Virus record (IMG/VR): IMGVR_UViG_3300046513_000023
Span: 1-31,884 of that record
Source: a virus
Length of the DNA: 31,884 bases
Strand: one strand, 5' to 3'
The position numbers and the translations under genes were made by a program. Of the stretch, positions 18,083 through 24,375 are shown in pieces. The notes beneath the pieces are model-generated. The model was not told the DNA's origin and did not search any database. It saw only the letters and a program-made list of their open reading frames with translations. The first letter of the stretch is position 1, and every line of letters starts with the position of its first letter.

Positions 18083-18949
18083 CGCGACCTTCGTCGGGCT
18101 CCACTCCTCGGCAGGCTTCGCCTGTGCAGCCTGGATGATGGCCCGCTTCTCTGCCTTCGCGAAGCGCGTGTACTCCGGCTGGCAGATCATCGTCGCGAAG
18201 CGTCCAGCAGTCGGGTCACAGGGGCCCATACGCTGCTTGATGCACGCCACGTTGTAGGCCAGCGAGGTCGGGTCCAGAGCCACGGAGAGCGAGAGCTCCG
18301 GCTTCTCGGACAGGCCGCCCTTGACCTGGTCGCGGGACGGGGGAGCCCAAGGGTTCGTCTTGGCTTCCCAGTTCTTGTCGCTCGCGTGGTGAAGGATGAT
18401 GACCGTTGCGCCCGTGTGACGGGCCAGCTCGGTGCACCCCTGCATCACGGCCATCTGCTCGGTGTAGTCCGACTCGGCGCCCTCGAAGTCCATCAGGTTA
18501 TCGAACACGATCACCTCGGGGTACCGGTCCCACAGCTCGACGTACGCCTCCAGCTCCTCGTCGACAGCCCGCCAGGTGATGGGGGAGCCGAAGGAGAAGG
18601 TGATGTTCGAGTCGGCCAGCGCGTCGATGTACGCCTGCCTGTACTTGCCGCCCTCGGCCATGCCCGCCTCGACCATCTCGGTCGTGTCCTTCGTAGCCAT
18701 GGACGCAAGCCGTGAGCTCGCCGTGAAGGCGCTCATGTCGGCGGAGAAGTACAGCGACGGCAGGTTCATCTGGGCAACCCAGAAGAGAGCGAAGCCCGAC
18801 TTCTGTGTACCGGAGCGACCGGCCACCATGATGACCTCACCGTGCCGGGGCCGAACACCCATGGCATACAGGTCGTCGAAGGCTTCTACGCGCGGGAGTT
18901 CACGGCCGCTTGCAGCGTGGAGCGCCAGGGACCTTCCTGGGGTGAGCAC
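18065..18949 (-). CDS. DnaB/RecA-like helicase ATPase (294 aa)
   Basis: VIMVAGRSGTQKSGFALFW (about 40-58) is a Walker A motif, and EVIVFDNLMDFEG (about 145) is Walker B. TVIILHHASDKNW has the sensor-like HH after the strand, typical of replicative DnaB-type helicases. GTG 18949 is preferred because it keeps the conserved lead-in LPRVEAFDDLYAMGVRPRHG and gives a 64-base overlap with the deaminase gene; a start at ATG 18862 would remove it. At 294 residues it has only the C-terminal ATPase domain of DnaB, without the N-terminal primase-binding domain. It would unwind the phage fork with the split primase. Confidence 0.85.
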   Translation of the reverse strand: MLTPGRSLALHAASGRELPRVEAFDDLYAMGVRPRHGEVIMVAGRSGTQKSGFALFWVAQMNLPSLYFSADMSAFTASSRLASMATKDTTEMVEAGMAEGGKYRQAYIDALADSNITFSFGSPITWRAVDEELEAYVELWDRYPEVIVFDNLMDFEGAESDYTEQMAVMQGCTELARHTGATVIILHHASDKNWEAKTNPWAPPSRDQVKGGLSEKPELSLSVALDPTSLAYNVACIKQRMGPCDPTAGRFATMICQPEYTRFAKAEKRAIIQAAQAKPAEEWSPTKVALNLGS

Positions 18950-19359
18950 TCTTCGGTCTCCTCTCCTCGGACGACAACGCGTCCGATACCTACGGAAGTG
19001 ATCAGGGTGGTGCAAGCGGGGCACGGCTTGCGCGTGACGTACAGCGTCGACTCCTTCAGCAGGTCGGGGTGGATGCCCTTGTCGAGCACGTCCTCGATCG
19101 CGTTGCGCTCAGCGTGCGTGGCCGAGCAGTTGGAGTAGTCGGTATCGCGGGCGCACTCCTCGACGGAGAGCTGCCCTCGCGGGCAGTTGCCCGCACTGGC
19201 GCAACCAGGGATTCCAGGAGGCAGGCCGTTGTAGCCCAGCCCCAGTACCCGCTTGCGCTTGCTCAGGATCACGGCGCCCACCTGGGCCCGCGTACAGTCG
19301 GCCATCGTGGCGACCTCGGCGGCGATGTTCAGCGCCCACTGATCTCTCGAAGGTCTCAC
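18886..19359 (-). CDS. dCMP deaminase
   Basis: The zinc-dependent deaminase motifs are clear: SATHAERNAIEDVLDKG (HAE) and LYVTRKPCPACTTLI (PCxxC). CASAGNCPRGQLSVEECARD gives extra Cys typical of dCMP deaminases with a second zinc site. The enzyme makes dUMP from dCMP and so feeds ThyX. Length is 157 residues. GTG 19359 has GGAGGGAGGG upstream and overlaps the stop of a 12-codon leader ORF, which suggests coupled or attenuated translation. Confidence 0.95.
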   Translation of the reverse strand: MRPSRDQWALNIAAEVATMADCTRAQVGAVILSKRKRVLGLGYNGLPPGIPGCASAGNCPRGQLSVEECARDTDYSNCSATHAERNAIEDVLDKGIHPDLLKESTLYVTRKPCPACTTLITSVGIGRVVVRGEETEECSPQEGPWRSTLQAAVNSRA

Positions 19360-19394
19360 TCGACCCTCCCTCCTGCCCGCAGGGGCGGGCTCAT
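19356..19394 (-). CDS. Putative 12-codon leader ORF of the dCMP deaminase gene
   Basis: ATG 19394 has a strong AAGGAGG site a few bases upstream, and the frame codes for MSPPLRAGGRVE before TGA 19356-19358, which overlaps the deaminase GTG (GTGA). Within it a 6-bp hairpin (GCCCGC 19375-19380 with GCGGGC 19385-19390) precedes the second ribosome site AGGAGGGAGGG. Translation of the leader would open the hairpin. The peptide has no features of its own. Confidence 0.4.
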   Translation of the reverse strand: MSPPLRAGGRVE

Positions 19395-19434
19395 GAACCT
19401 CCTTCCGGTTCGTAGCGACACTTACACAGTCAGG

Positions 19435-19872
19435 TCAGTCGAAGTCGGGAGCGTCAGCGACAGCCTCCTCGGCCGCCTTCTCCCGCTCCTCGGCGTACGC
19501 GACGACCGCGTTGCGGACACCCGCGTCGGTCACCGGACGCCACACCCACGCCGGGTGCGCACCGGGCTTCTTCGGGGGCACCTGCTCCAGGCGCACGATC
19601 GTGGCACCACCGACGATGGTCTCCAGGTCGCGGGCGAGGATGGTCTGCTCGATCCTCTGGCCCTTGGTCACCTGCGGGGTGCCGGCCTGGAGAGCGCCAC
19701 CGTCCTGGAAGACGGTCACGTCAGCGAGGACGGAGTCCTTCGGGCCGTTCGGGGTCGGCCGCTGACGCTCGAAGGAGTGGACCTCCAGCAGGATGGCGGG
19801 AGCGCTTAGGTTGTCCTTCGGCTTGAACCAGCCGCCGCCCTGGACCGGGATGTCGATGAGGTTGAGGGCCAC
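19435..19872 (-). CDS. Candidate single-stranded DNA-binding protein (145 aa)
   Basis: The protein starts MALNLIDIPVQGGGWFKPKD. It has beta-type segments (APAILLEVHSF, DSVLADVTVFQD, IVGGATIVRLEQVP) and AHPAWVWRPV. It ends in an acidic tail with aromatic end (EEAVADAPDFD), as is usual for SSBs. The overall layout fits an OB-fold SSB-like protein of actinophages, but no signature proves it. The first nine residues are the same as in the nuclease at 21517 and similar to the sigma-region-2-like protein. It sits among replication genes. Confidence 0.55.
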   Translation of the reverse strand: MALNLIDIPVQGGGWFKPKDNLSAPAILLEVHSFERQRPTPNGPKDSVLADVTVFQDGGALQAGTPQVTKGQRIEQTILARDLETIVGGATIVRLEQVPPKKPGAHPAWVWRPVTDAGVRNAVVAYAEEREKAAEEAVADAPDFD

Positions 19873-19945
19873 TGTGTTGATCTCCTTCGTTCGTTGCCCA
19901 CGCGGGCAGTTACGGTGCGATGTGTTGGTTGGTACTGCGGTTGGA

Positions 19946-20431
19946 TCAGGCGGCGCTGAGCGCCTTGCCCTTCGCCTTCCATGCGGCCATGACTGCCGGG
20001 TCGGCGAAGAAGGACTGGTTCTCGGCCCAGAGCTTCTTCAGCTCCTGGACGGTGGTCTTCTTCTCGATCTCCCCAAGGATGTACGCGTTGGGGTCTTCCT
20101 TCTTCGGCTCTGCGACACTTGCACTGCCCGGCCAGGGGGCGGACTGGGTTGCAGACGCAGCAGCCCACGGGTCGTCGGTCGGAGGCTTGGCCGGCTCGGT
20201 GATCTCCTCAACCACCGTGGCTCCGAGCGCCGTAGCGATCAGCCCCTTGCCGTGCGCGATCTGGGTCGCGTTCGTCACGACGCTGCTCAGGCTCAGGCCC
20301 ACCTGTGTCGCAGGGTCCATCCCGAAGAAGTCCAGGATGTCGGCCCTGATCTCCGAGGTCGTCCCTCGGAAGACCGCCCAGGTGGCGTCGTGCCCCTTGT
20401 CGTACTTGATCGTGACGCTCAGTTCACTCAC
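19946..20431 (-). CDS. Hypothetical actinophage replication-region protein (161 aa)
   Basis: GTG 20431 lies behind two tandem promoter candidates. The N-terminal domain (MSELSVTIKYDKGHDATWAV... to about residue 65) is a compact beta/alpha unit with TSEIRADILDFFGMD and SSVVTNATQIAHGKG. A Pro-rich linker follows, then a helical C-terminal domain (KKTTVQELKKLWAENQSFFA). This two-domain plan with a DNA-metabolism neighbourhood is common in actinophages, but the function is unknown to me. It could be an SSB or recombination partner. Confidence 0.75.
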   Translation of the reverse strand: MSELSVTIKYDKGHDATWAVFRGTTSEIRADILDFFGMDPATQVGLSLSSVVTNATQIAHGKGLIATALGATVVEEITEPAKPPTDDPWAAASATQSAPWPGSASVAEPKKEDPNAYILGEIEKKTTVQELKKLWAENQSFFADPAVMAAWKAKGKALSAA

Positions 20432-20467
20432 TGTGTTTCGTTCCCCTCTCTCTCGCCGTCGTTGTCC

Positions 20468-20496
20468 AACTTACACGATCTCGGTAAGCTGTGCAA
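20468..20496 (-). promoter_or_regulatory. Promoter P2: TTGCAC-17-TAAGTT
   Basis: On the minus strand TTGCAC (20491-20496) and TAAGTT (20468-20473) are 17 bp apart. The -10 lies in a 17-bp element (plus strand CGTTGTCCAACTTACAC at 20460-20476) repeated exactly 72 bp away in P1. It would transcribe the gene at 20431 with a short leader. Confidence 0.55.
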
Positions 20497-20539
20497 CTCT
20501 CGCCCTGCATCTCCGGGGCGTTCCCCGTTGACGTTGTCC

Positions 20540-20568
20540 AACTTACACACTCTGGGAGTTGAAGTCAA
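20540..20568 (-). promoter_or_regulatory. Promoter P1: TTGACT-17-TAAGTT
   Basis: On the minus strand TTGACT (20563-20568) and TAAGTT (20540-20545) are 17 bp apart, close to the vegetative sigma consensus. The -10 with its downstream GGACAACG is identical to P2. The -35 lies inside the 18-bp palindrome at 20555-20572, a likely operator. Confidence 0.6.
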
Positions 20569-20572
20569 CTCC
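20555..20572. promoter_or_regulatory. Perfect palindromic operator candidate
   Basis: GGAGTTGA 20555-20562 and TCAACTCC 20565-20572 are exact inverted repeats around AG, covering the -35 of P1. A protein bound here would block that promoter. Confidence 0.55.
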
Positions 20573-20575
20573 GGT

Positions 20576-21517
20576 TCATGTGGCCTGCGTCACGAAGGGC
20601 TTCAGTGCACCCTTCGTCCCGCGCGCCTTGCGGATGGTGAGTGCAAGGTTCGCGAGTGCCCACCCGATGTTCAGGTCGGCCCAGTACAGGTTACACACTC
20701 CAGTGCCAGCAGGCAAGTGGACGATGATGCCCCAGTCCTGGTTAACAGGAGGCAGCGGCGAGTAAGCCTGGGCGGCCTGCTCGGCGGTGAACTCCTGCTT
20801 CTTCCATGCCTTGATCGCGTCCTTGTCGTCCGCGTTCACGGGGAAGAGCGTGTGGTCGTACAGCTTGCCGCGCGAGTACACCGCGAGCTGTGACGCCATC
20901 TTCAGCTTGCCGTACTCGATCGAGCCGGTCTTCGTGTCCGTGATGAAGTTGCCCGAGATCGGCTTGCCGTCCGGGCCGGGGCCCTCGTAGTACGACAGCC
21001 GGTCGAACGTGCCACCCACCGACAGGTCAGGCACCACGACGAACTGCTCGATGGCCACGACGGTCAGTGCGGCCGTGGCTGCCATGTACGCCGCCATGTC
21101 GTCGAGGTCCGCGCCCGAGATGGTCCTGGGCAGCGGGTCTCCACGGTCGACATACTCCGACAGGTCGTGCAGGTAGGTGCCCTTGCGCGACTTGTCGTTC
21201 GCGCCGGCTGCATCCTCCGCCTGCTCGACGAGGGCGTTCAGCTTCTTCTTGTCGCTGGAGTCCTCGGGGTCCAGGTGCCGCGCCTTGTCCGCCAGGTCCG
21301 GGCGCCTCGTCATGCCGACCAGGACGTTGCGGGCCTTCCAGTCGATCAGGTTCGACTTGTCCTCGATGCAGTCGATGAACGTCGTCGTGCGGGTGTGGCC
21401 CTTCGGGTTGCCGCCGAGCTCGGGGACGATGAGCGGACGGCCCCAGCCGTCGCGCGGTACGGACAGGTTCGGATGCAGGGGCTTCGCCTGCGGGATCTCG
21501 ATGAGATTCAGGGCCAC
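20576..21517 (-). CDS. Cas4/RecB-type PD-(D/E)xK exonuclease (313 aa)
   Basis: The core is SVGGTFDRLSYYEGPGPDG followed by ISGNFITDTKTGSIEYGKLKMASQLAVYS, i.e. G..DRl..........DtKTG......k...Ql..Y. This is the RecB/Cas4 nuclease motif with D, D-x-K and the Q..Y helix. KGTYLHDLSEYVD gives the upstream His/Glu helix. It probably resects DNA ends for recombination or replication. No Fe-S Cys cluster is visible. The start MALNLIEIPQA is shared with the gene at 19872. It follows the 21529 gene closely. Confidence 0.85.
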   Translation of the reverse strand: MALNLIEIPQAKPLHPNLSVPRDGWGRPLIVPELGGNPKGHTRTTTFIDCIEDKSNLIDWKARNVLVGMTRRPDLADKARHLDPEDSSDKKKLNALVEQAEDAAGANDKSRKGTYLHDLSEYVDRGDPLPRTISGADLDDMAAYMAATAALTVVAIEQFVVVPDLSVGGTFDRLSYYEGPGPDGKPISGNFITDTKTGSIEYGKLKMASQLAVYSRGKLYDHTLFPVNADDKDAIKAWKKQEFTAEQAAQAYSPLPPVNQDWGIIVHLPAGTGVCNLYWADLNIGWALANLALTIRKARGTKGALKPFVTQAT

Positions 21518-21528
21518 TCAGTTCTCCT

Positions 21529-21996
21529 TCAGTTCGAGTTCGATACGGCAGGGACGACGGAGGAGATCGGCTCGACGTTCGCCGGGGACTTCTCCGCAGT
21601 GGATGCAGGGCCGTGGGCGAGCGGGCTCGGTATCAGGAACGCGATCGAGACGCTTGCCGCAAGGCCGAAGCCGAGGGCGATGCGCTTGCCGGTGGAGCAC
21701 TTCGCCTTGACCGGCACGACGGCGTACAGCTCGACGGGCGCGAGGTAGATGCGGATGCTTCCGTCCTCAAGGATCTCGGGGTCCATCTCGTCCTCGTCCA
21801 GTACTTCCAGACCTCGCGACTTGGCCACGTCGAGCACCGTCCTCATGGCGCTCGGCTTGTGCCCCGGCCTCGCGACGATGTGGAAGTCGTAGTCCTCCTC
21901 GTCGACTATCAGCGTGATCAGCTTGTCCGGAGAGCTGTACTCCGCGCTCCATCCTCCTGGGTAAGTAGCAGCGCCCGCCCCCTCATGGTTTCCCAC
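21529..21996 (-). CDS. Single-pass membrane hypothetical protein (155 aa)
   Basis: GTG 21996 has AGGAGG eight bases upstream. Residues 1-105 are soluble, with LITLIVDEEDYDFHIVARPG and DEDEMDPEILEDGSIRIYLA. A hydrophobic segment RIALGFGLAASVSIAFLIP at about 110-128 forms one membrane helix, followed by a Ser/Ala/Pro tail. With a late helix and no signal peptide the N-part would stay in the cytoplasm. No family is recognised. It is the first gene of the leftward replication block, after the regulatory zone. Confidence 0.7.
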   Translation of the reverse strand: MGNHEGAGAATYPGGWSAEYSSPDKLITLIVDEEDYDFHIVARPGHKPSAMRTVLDVAKSRGLEVLDEDEMDPEILEDGSIRIYLAPVELYAVVPVKAKCSTGKRIALGFGLAASVSIAFLIPSPLAHGPASTAEKSPANVEPISSVVPAVSNSN

Positions 21997-22206
21997 TTGA
22001 TCAACCTCCTTGTGTGCAAGTGTCGCTGACTCGGATCATCATGCACGCCCACCAGAAGGGAGTCAAGCTCGACCTCCACGATGTGAGACGAACCGATCAC
22101 ACACTTCATGATCCGGAATGTATGACTCCACAACTGTGGAGATGGTTGCACGGGATGCGCATAAATTTGAAGTTTCATCTACTGACGGGTCAACTTGGAC
22201 ACGAAG
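21997..22206. other. Long intergenic regulatory zone, locally AT-rich
   Basis: No convincing gene lies in this stretch. It has the GTGTGCAAGTGTCGC motif at 22013-22027 and an AT-richer section near 22155-22185 (ATAAATTTGAAGTTTCATC). On the minus strand it has possible promoter elements (TTGACC near 22192, TACATT at 22118-22123) in front of the leftward operon. Two weak ORFs, one on each strand, have no ribosome sites. Confidence 0.5.
22126..22141. promoter_or_regulatory. Palindromic operator candidate
   Basis: CTCCACA 22126-22132 and TGTGGAG 22135-22141 are perfect inverted repeats around AC. The site is immediately upstream, on the minus strand, of a possible -10 TACATT (22118-22123). A 16-bp perfect dyad in a gap between operons is a likely repressor site, and the neighbouring HTH gene is an obvious candidate binder. 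Confidence 0.5.
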
Positions 22207-22237
22207 GAGCCCCCCGCAGCTTCACTACGAGGGGCTC
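22207..22237. terminator. Hairpin terminator after the HTH gene
   Basis: GAGCCCC 22207-22213 and GGGGCTC 22231-22237 pair over a 17-nt loop. It is about 30 bases beyond the stop of the HTH gene on the minus strand and would separate that transcript from the replication operon. There is no U-tract. Confidence 0.65.
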
Positions 22238-22267
22238 TACTCGACACCGTTGTCAGACCTGACTTCG

Positions 22268-22726
22268 TCAGTCCTTGTCCGCATTGGGGCGCGGTGTCGT
22301 CTTGTGCTTCGGGCGGTGGATGAGGTCATCGTCGCCCTCCTGACGTGGGACGTAGAAGAATCCTTCATCAGTCTCCGGGTCGTAGTGAACGACCGCGTCC
22401 TCCTCCTTCAGCATCTCCAGCCAGTTCCCCAGCCGGGAGGTGTCCGTCTCGGTCAGGTCTTTGCCGGCCCGGCGCCGAGCCTCTGCTCGGAGCATCGCCA
22501 GCGGGTAGGCCCAGCGGTGCTCTTCCTTCACGAACCAGGGGATGAGCTCGTCATCCCGGACGATTCGACGGTCCAGTCCGCGCCGACGCCGGAAGTTCCC
22601 CCACATCGAGGCGACGGTGTCGATGTTGTACTTGCGTTTGTATTCCTTGATCATCCAGTCGTAGGTGCGTCCCTCCTCGAACCAGCGAATGACCTCCTGC
22701 TCGTCCTGGATCTTGCGCTTACCCAT
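22268..22726 (-). CDS. HTH DNA-binding protein, candidate immunity repressor (152 aa)
   Basis: ATG 22726 has GAGGAGGC directly upstream; the longer GTG start at 22738 overlaps that site. Residues 10-50 (EVIRWFEEGRTYDWMIKEYKRKYNIDTVASMWGNFRRRRGL) look like a HTH with a basic recognition helix. A second helical unit (DELIPWFVKEEHRWAYPLAM) and RLGNWLEMLKEEDAVVHYDP...FFYVPR, a winged-helix-like hairpin, follow. The gene stands alone between a divergent promoter region with direct repeats and a terminator, as expected for a phage repressor. That role is inference from position. Confidence 0.75.
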   Translation of the reverse strand: MGKRKIQDEQEVIRWFEEGRTYDWMIKEYKRKYNIDTVASMWGNFRRRRGLDRRIVRDDELIPWFVKEEHRWAYPLAMLRAEARRRAGKDLTETDTSRLGNWLEMLKEEDAVVHYDPETDEGFFYVPRQEGDDDLIHRPKHKTTPRPNADKD

Positions 22727-22776
22727 GAGCCTCCTCACTCCGTTGTGATCTTGGGACTGTGTAACACTTCCACACT

Positions 22777-22800
22777 ACCGCGCACTGGTCAACCGCGCAC
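22777..22800. promoter_or_regulatory. Direct-repeat operator around a TTGACC -35 element
   Basis: ACCGCGCAC occurs at 22777-22785 and 22792-22800. Between them, on the minus strand, is TTGACC (22787-22792), a good -35, with a weak -10 AAGTGT 17 bp later. The repeats flank the -35 of the presumed HTH-gene promoter and lie in the divergent gap, so they could control both directions. An outer inverted repeat, ATCTTGG (22748-22754) and CCAAGAT (22820-22826), surrounds the region. Confidence 0.5.
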
Positions 22801-22844
22801 GGGTATCGTTGAAGTCACACCAAGATGCACACCGGGAGGGCGGC

Positions 22845-23183
22845 ATGAAGCTGCAAGTGATCGCTTGCGACATCGATCAGAAGTTCCCCGCCAAGACTTA
22901 CACCATCACAGCAAGCGATGGTCGCAGCATCACGAAGGATCTGTGCGAGGAGCACGCCGAACCCTTCGAGGAATGGCTGGAGGAGGCGGAGCTCGGCGAG
23001 GCGTCGGAGGCGGGGCCGACCGAGGAGTTCGTCGCGCAGGTGACGAAGGCGCTCAGCGAGCATGAGGCTGGAGAGCGCAAGGAGCGAGCCGCTGCGGTGA
23101 AGAAGACGGCCGCCAAGAAGACGACAGCTCGACGGCGACCGAAGATCGTGTCACTCGAAGAGATCGAGGCCAAGAAGGGCTGA
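22845..23183 (+). CDS. Small protein with basic tail, Lsr2-like or nucleoid-type (112 aa)
   Basis: ATG 22845 has GGGAGGG four bases upstream. The first 45 residues (KLQVIACDIDQKFPAKTYTITASDGRSITKDLCEEHAEPF) resemble the small actinobacterial module CDxD...A...y.i..dG....DLCxxH, which pairs Cys and His. An acidic helix follows, then a Lys/Arg-rich tail with KKTAAKKTTARRRPK, much like nucleoid proteins or AT-hook-like arms. It is the only plus-strand gene in this half and is divergent from the HTH gene. A role in silencing or chromosome-structure mimicry is plausible but unproven. Confidence 0.7.
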   Translation: MKLQVIACDIDQKFPAKTYTITASDGRSITKDLCEEHAEPFEEWLEEAELGEASEAGPTEEFVAQVTKALSEHEAGERKERAAAVKKTAAKKTTARRRPKIVSLEEIEAKKG

Positions 23184-23194
23184 GACGACGAGAG

Positions 23195-23226
23195 AGCCCC
23201 CGCCAGCCACAGGGCCAGCGGGGGCT
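23195..23226. terminator. Bidirectional hairpin terminator between convergent genes
   Basis: AGCCCCCGC 23195-23203 pairs with GCGGGGGCT 23218-23226 (9 bp) over a 14-nt loop, followed by T. It lies between the convergent basic-tail gene (ends 23183) and holin gene (ends 23232) and can stop both. Confidence 0.9.
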
Positions 23227-23231
23227 TCCGC

Positions 23232-23444
23232 TTACTCGGAGTCGGACTGCTCGACGAAGCCGAACGCGGTCAGCGCCTGAATGGCGAGCGCGACCTGCGG
23301 GTAGTCGGTGCCGAAGTAGGTGGCCAGGGACAGGGCCACGCCGATACCGGCCGCGACCAGTCCGGCCTTGGACTTGTACTTGGTGGGCAGGGCCCCGGCG
23401 ATACGCGCCAGGCCCTTGCTCGTCACCTTCGCGTGCTTACTCAC
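23232..23444 (-). CDS. Holin (70 aa)
   Basis: GTG 23444 overlaps the lysin stop (GTGA); longer frames read into the lysin gene. After a basic N-terminus (MSKHAKVTSKGLARIAGALP) come two hydrophobic stretches, AGLVAAGIGVALSLATYFG (about 27-45) and VALAIQALTAFGFV (about 51-64), and a short acidic tail. Two membrane helices, small size and position next to the endolysin fit a phage holin that opens the cytoplasmic membrane at lysis. It is the last gene of the late operon before the terminator. Confidence 0.85.
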   Translation of the reverse strand: MSKHAKVTSKGLARIAGALPTKYKSKAGLVAAGIGVALSLATYFGTDYPQVALAIQALTAFGFVEQSDSE

Positions 23445-24352
23445 TTGATGCCAGCCTCCTTCTGGAGCTCCTTGAAGCCGGACTTGCCGATGACCGGGTC
23501 GTACGACTTGCCTGCGGTGCGCAGGTGGGGGTTCTTGTTGTGGAACCGGGCGACCGCCTTCTGGGTCTCCGGGCCGTAGTAGGTGGAGTACGCGCCATGG
23601 ATCGGGCCGTAGCCCGCCTTCACCAGGAAGTGCTGGAGATCCTTGACCTGGGCGTGCCGGGCGCCAGGCTTGACGGCCGGGTTCAGGGCGACGACCTTCG
23701 AGACCGGCTTGGGAGCAGGCTTCGTAGGAGCGGGCTTCGCCGGGGCAGGCTTGGTGGGGGCGGGCGTGCCCTTCTTCGCCTTGACCAGCTCGATCAGCCG
23801 CTTGATCGGGAAGTTGCCGGGGTCGCCGTGGTCGTTCTCGGGAACGTGCTGGTGACCGCAGATCCCCTTGAACGCCTCCCACTCGGCGAAGCTCATGCGC
23901 TGCCCGCTCTTCGAGCCGTAGCTCGTCGGGTAGCTCAGCCACGGCTTCGAGGTGGAGACGAGCGGAACGTCGTAGGTGTCAGTCAGCCAGTCGACCAGGT
24001 CGACGAGGCCGGCGAGGTCAGCGTCGGACGCGCCCGGCCAGAACAGGCCCGGCCCACCCTTGGCACAGGTGCCGACGAGCTCGATCTGGATGACGTTGAG
24101 GGTGTTGGTGTCAACACCCCCAGCCTTGTTGACCAGGGCCCGAGCGGAGTGGTTGGCGTAGAAGTGCTGGTGCACCTCCTTGCCCTTGACGGTGAAGGTC
24201 GGCGCCGAGCCGCCCCCTCCGTACGAGGGGAACGAGCCGCCCTCGGTGGTGTGGATGACGATGACGTTCGGGTGGGGCATGGCGTCACCGGAGTACGCCT
24301 TGCCGAACCACTGGACGGTGGCGTTGCCACCGGGGTAGATGTGCGCAGTCAA
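23441..24352 (-). CDS. Endolysin: Amidase_2 domain with peptidoglycan-binding domain (303 aa)
   Basis: The N-terminal domain has NVIVIHTTEGGS (first zinc His near 32), HQHFYANHSARALVNKAGG and GHQHVPENDHGDPGNFPIKRL, the zinc-ligand and active-site set of N-acetylmuramoyl-L-alanine amidase type 2. A Thr-Lys-Pro-Ala-Pro linker at about 200-215 follows. The C-terminal part (KDLQHFLVKAGYGPIHGAYSTYYGPETQKAVARFHNKNPHL) is a peptidoglycan-binding repeat. There is no signal peptide, so it needs the holin. Its gene is separated from the upstream gene by a strong hairpin. Confidence 0.96.
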   Translation of the reverse strand: MTAHIYPGGNATVQWFGKAYSGDAMPHPNVIVIHTTEGGSFPSYGGGGSAPTFTVKGKEVHQHFYANHSARALVNKAGGVDTNTLNVIQIELVGTCAKGGPGLFWPGASDADLAGLVDLVDWLTDTYDVPLVSTSKPWLSYPTSYGSKSGQRMSFAEWEAFKGICGHQHVPENDHGDPGNFPIKRLIELVKAKKGTPAPTKPAPAKPAPTKPAPKPVSKVVALNPAVKPGARHAQVKDLQHFLVKAGYGPIHGAYSTYYGPETQKAVARFHNKNPHLRTAGKSYDPVIGKSGFKELQKEAGIK

Positions 24353-24375
24353 GAGAGCGAACCTCCTTGGGTACG

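Noticed and set aside
21918-22178. Minus-strand 86-aa ORF in the regulatory gap
   Set aside because: No ribosome binding site, overlaps the start of the 21996 gene, and covers the palindrome; treated as intergenic.
22240-22272. CTGACGA on the minus strand near 22266
   Set aside because: No GAAA, stem II or stem III partner within range; it is next to a terminator hairpin.
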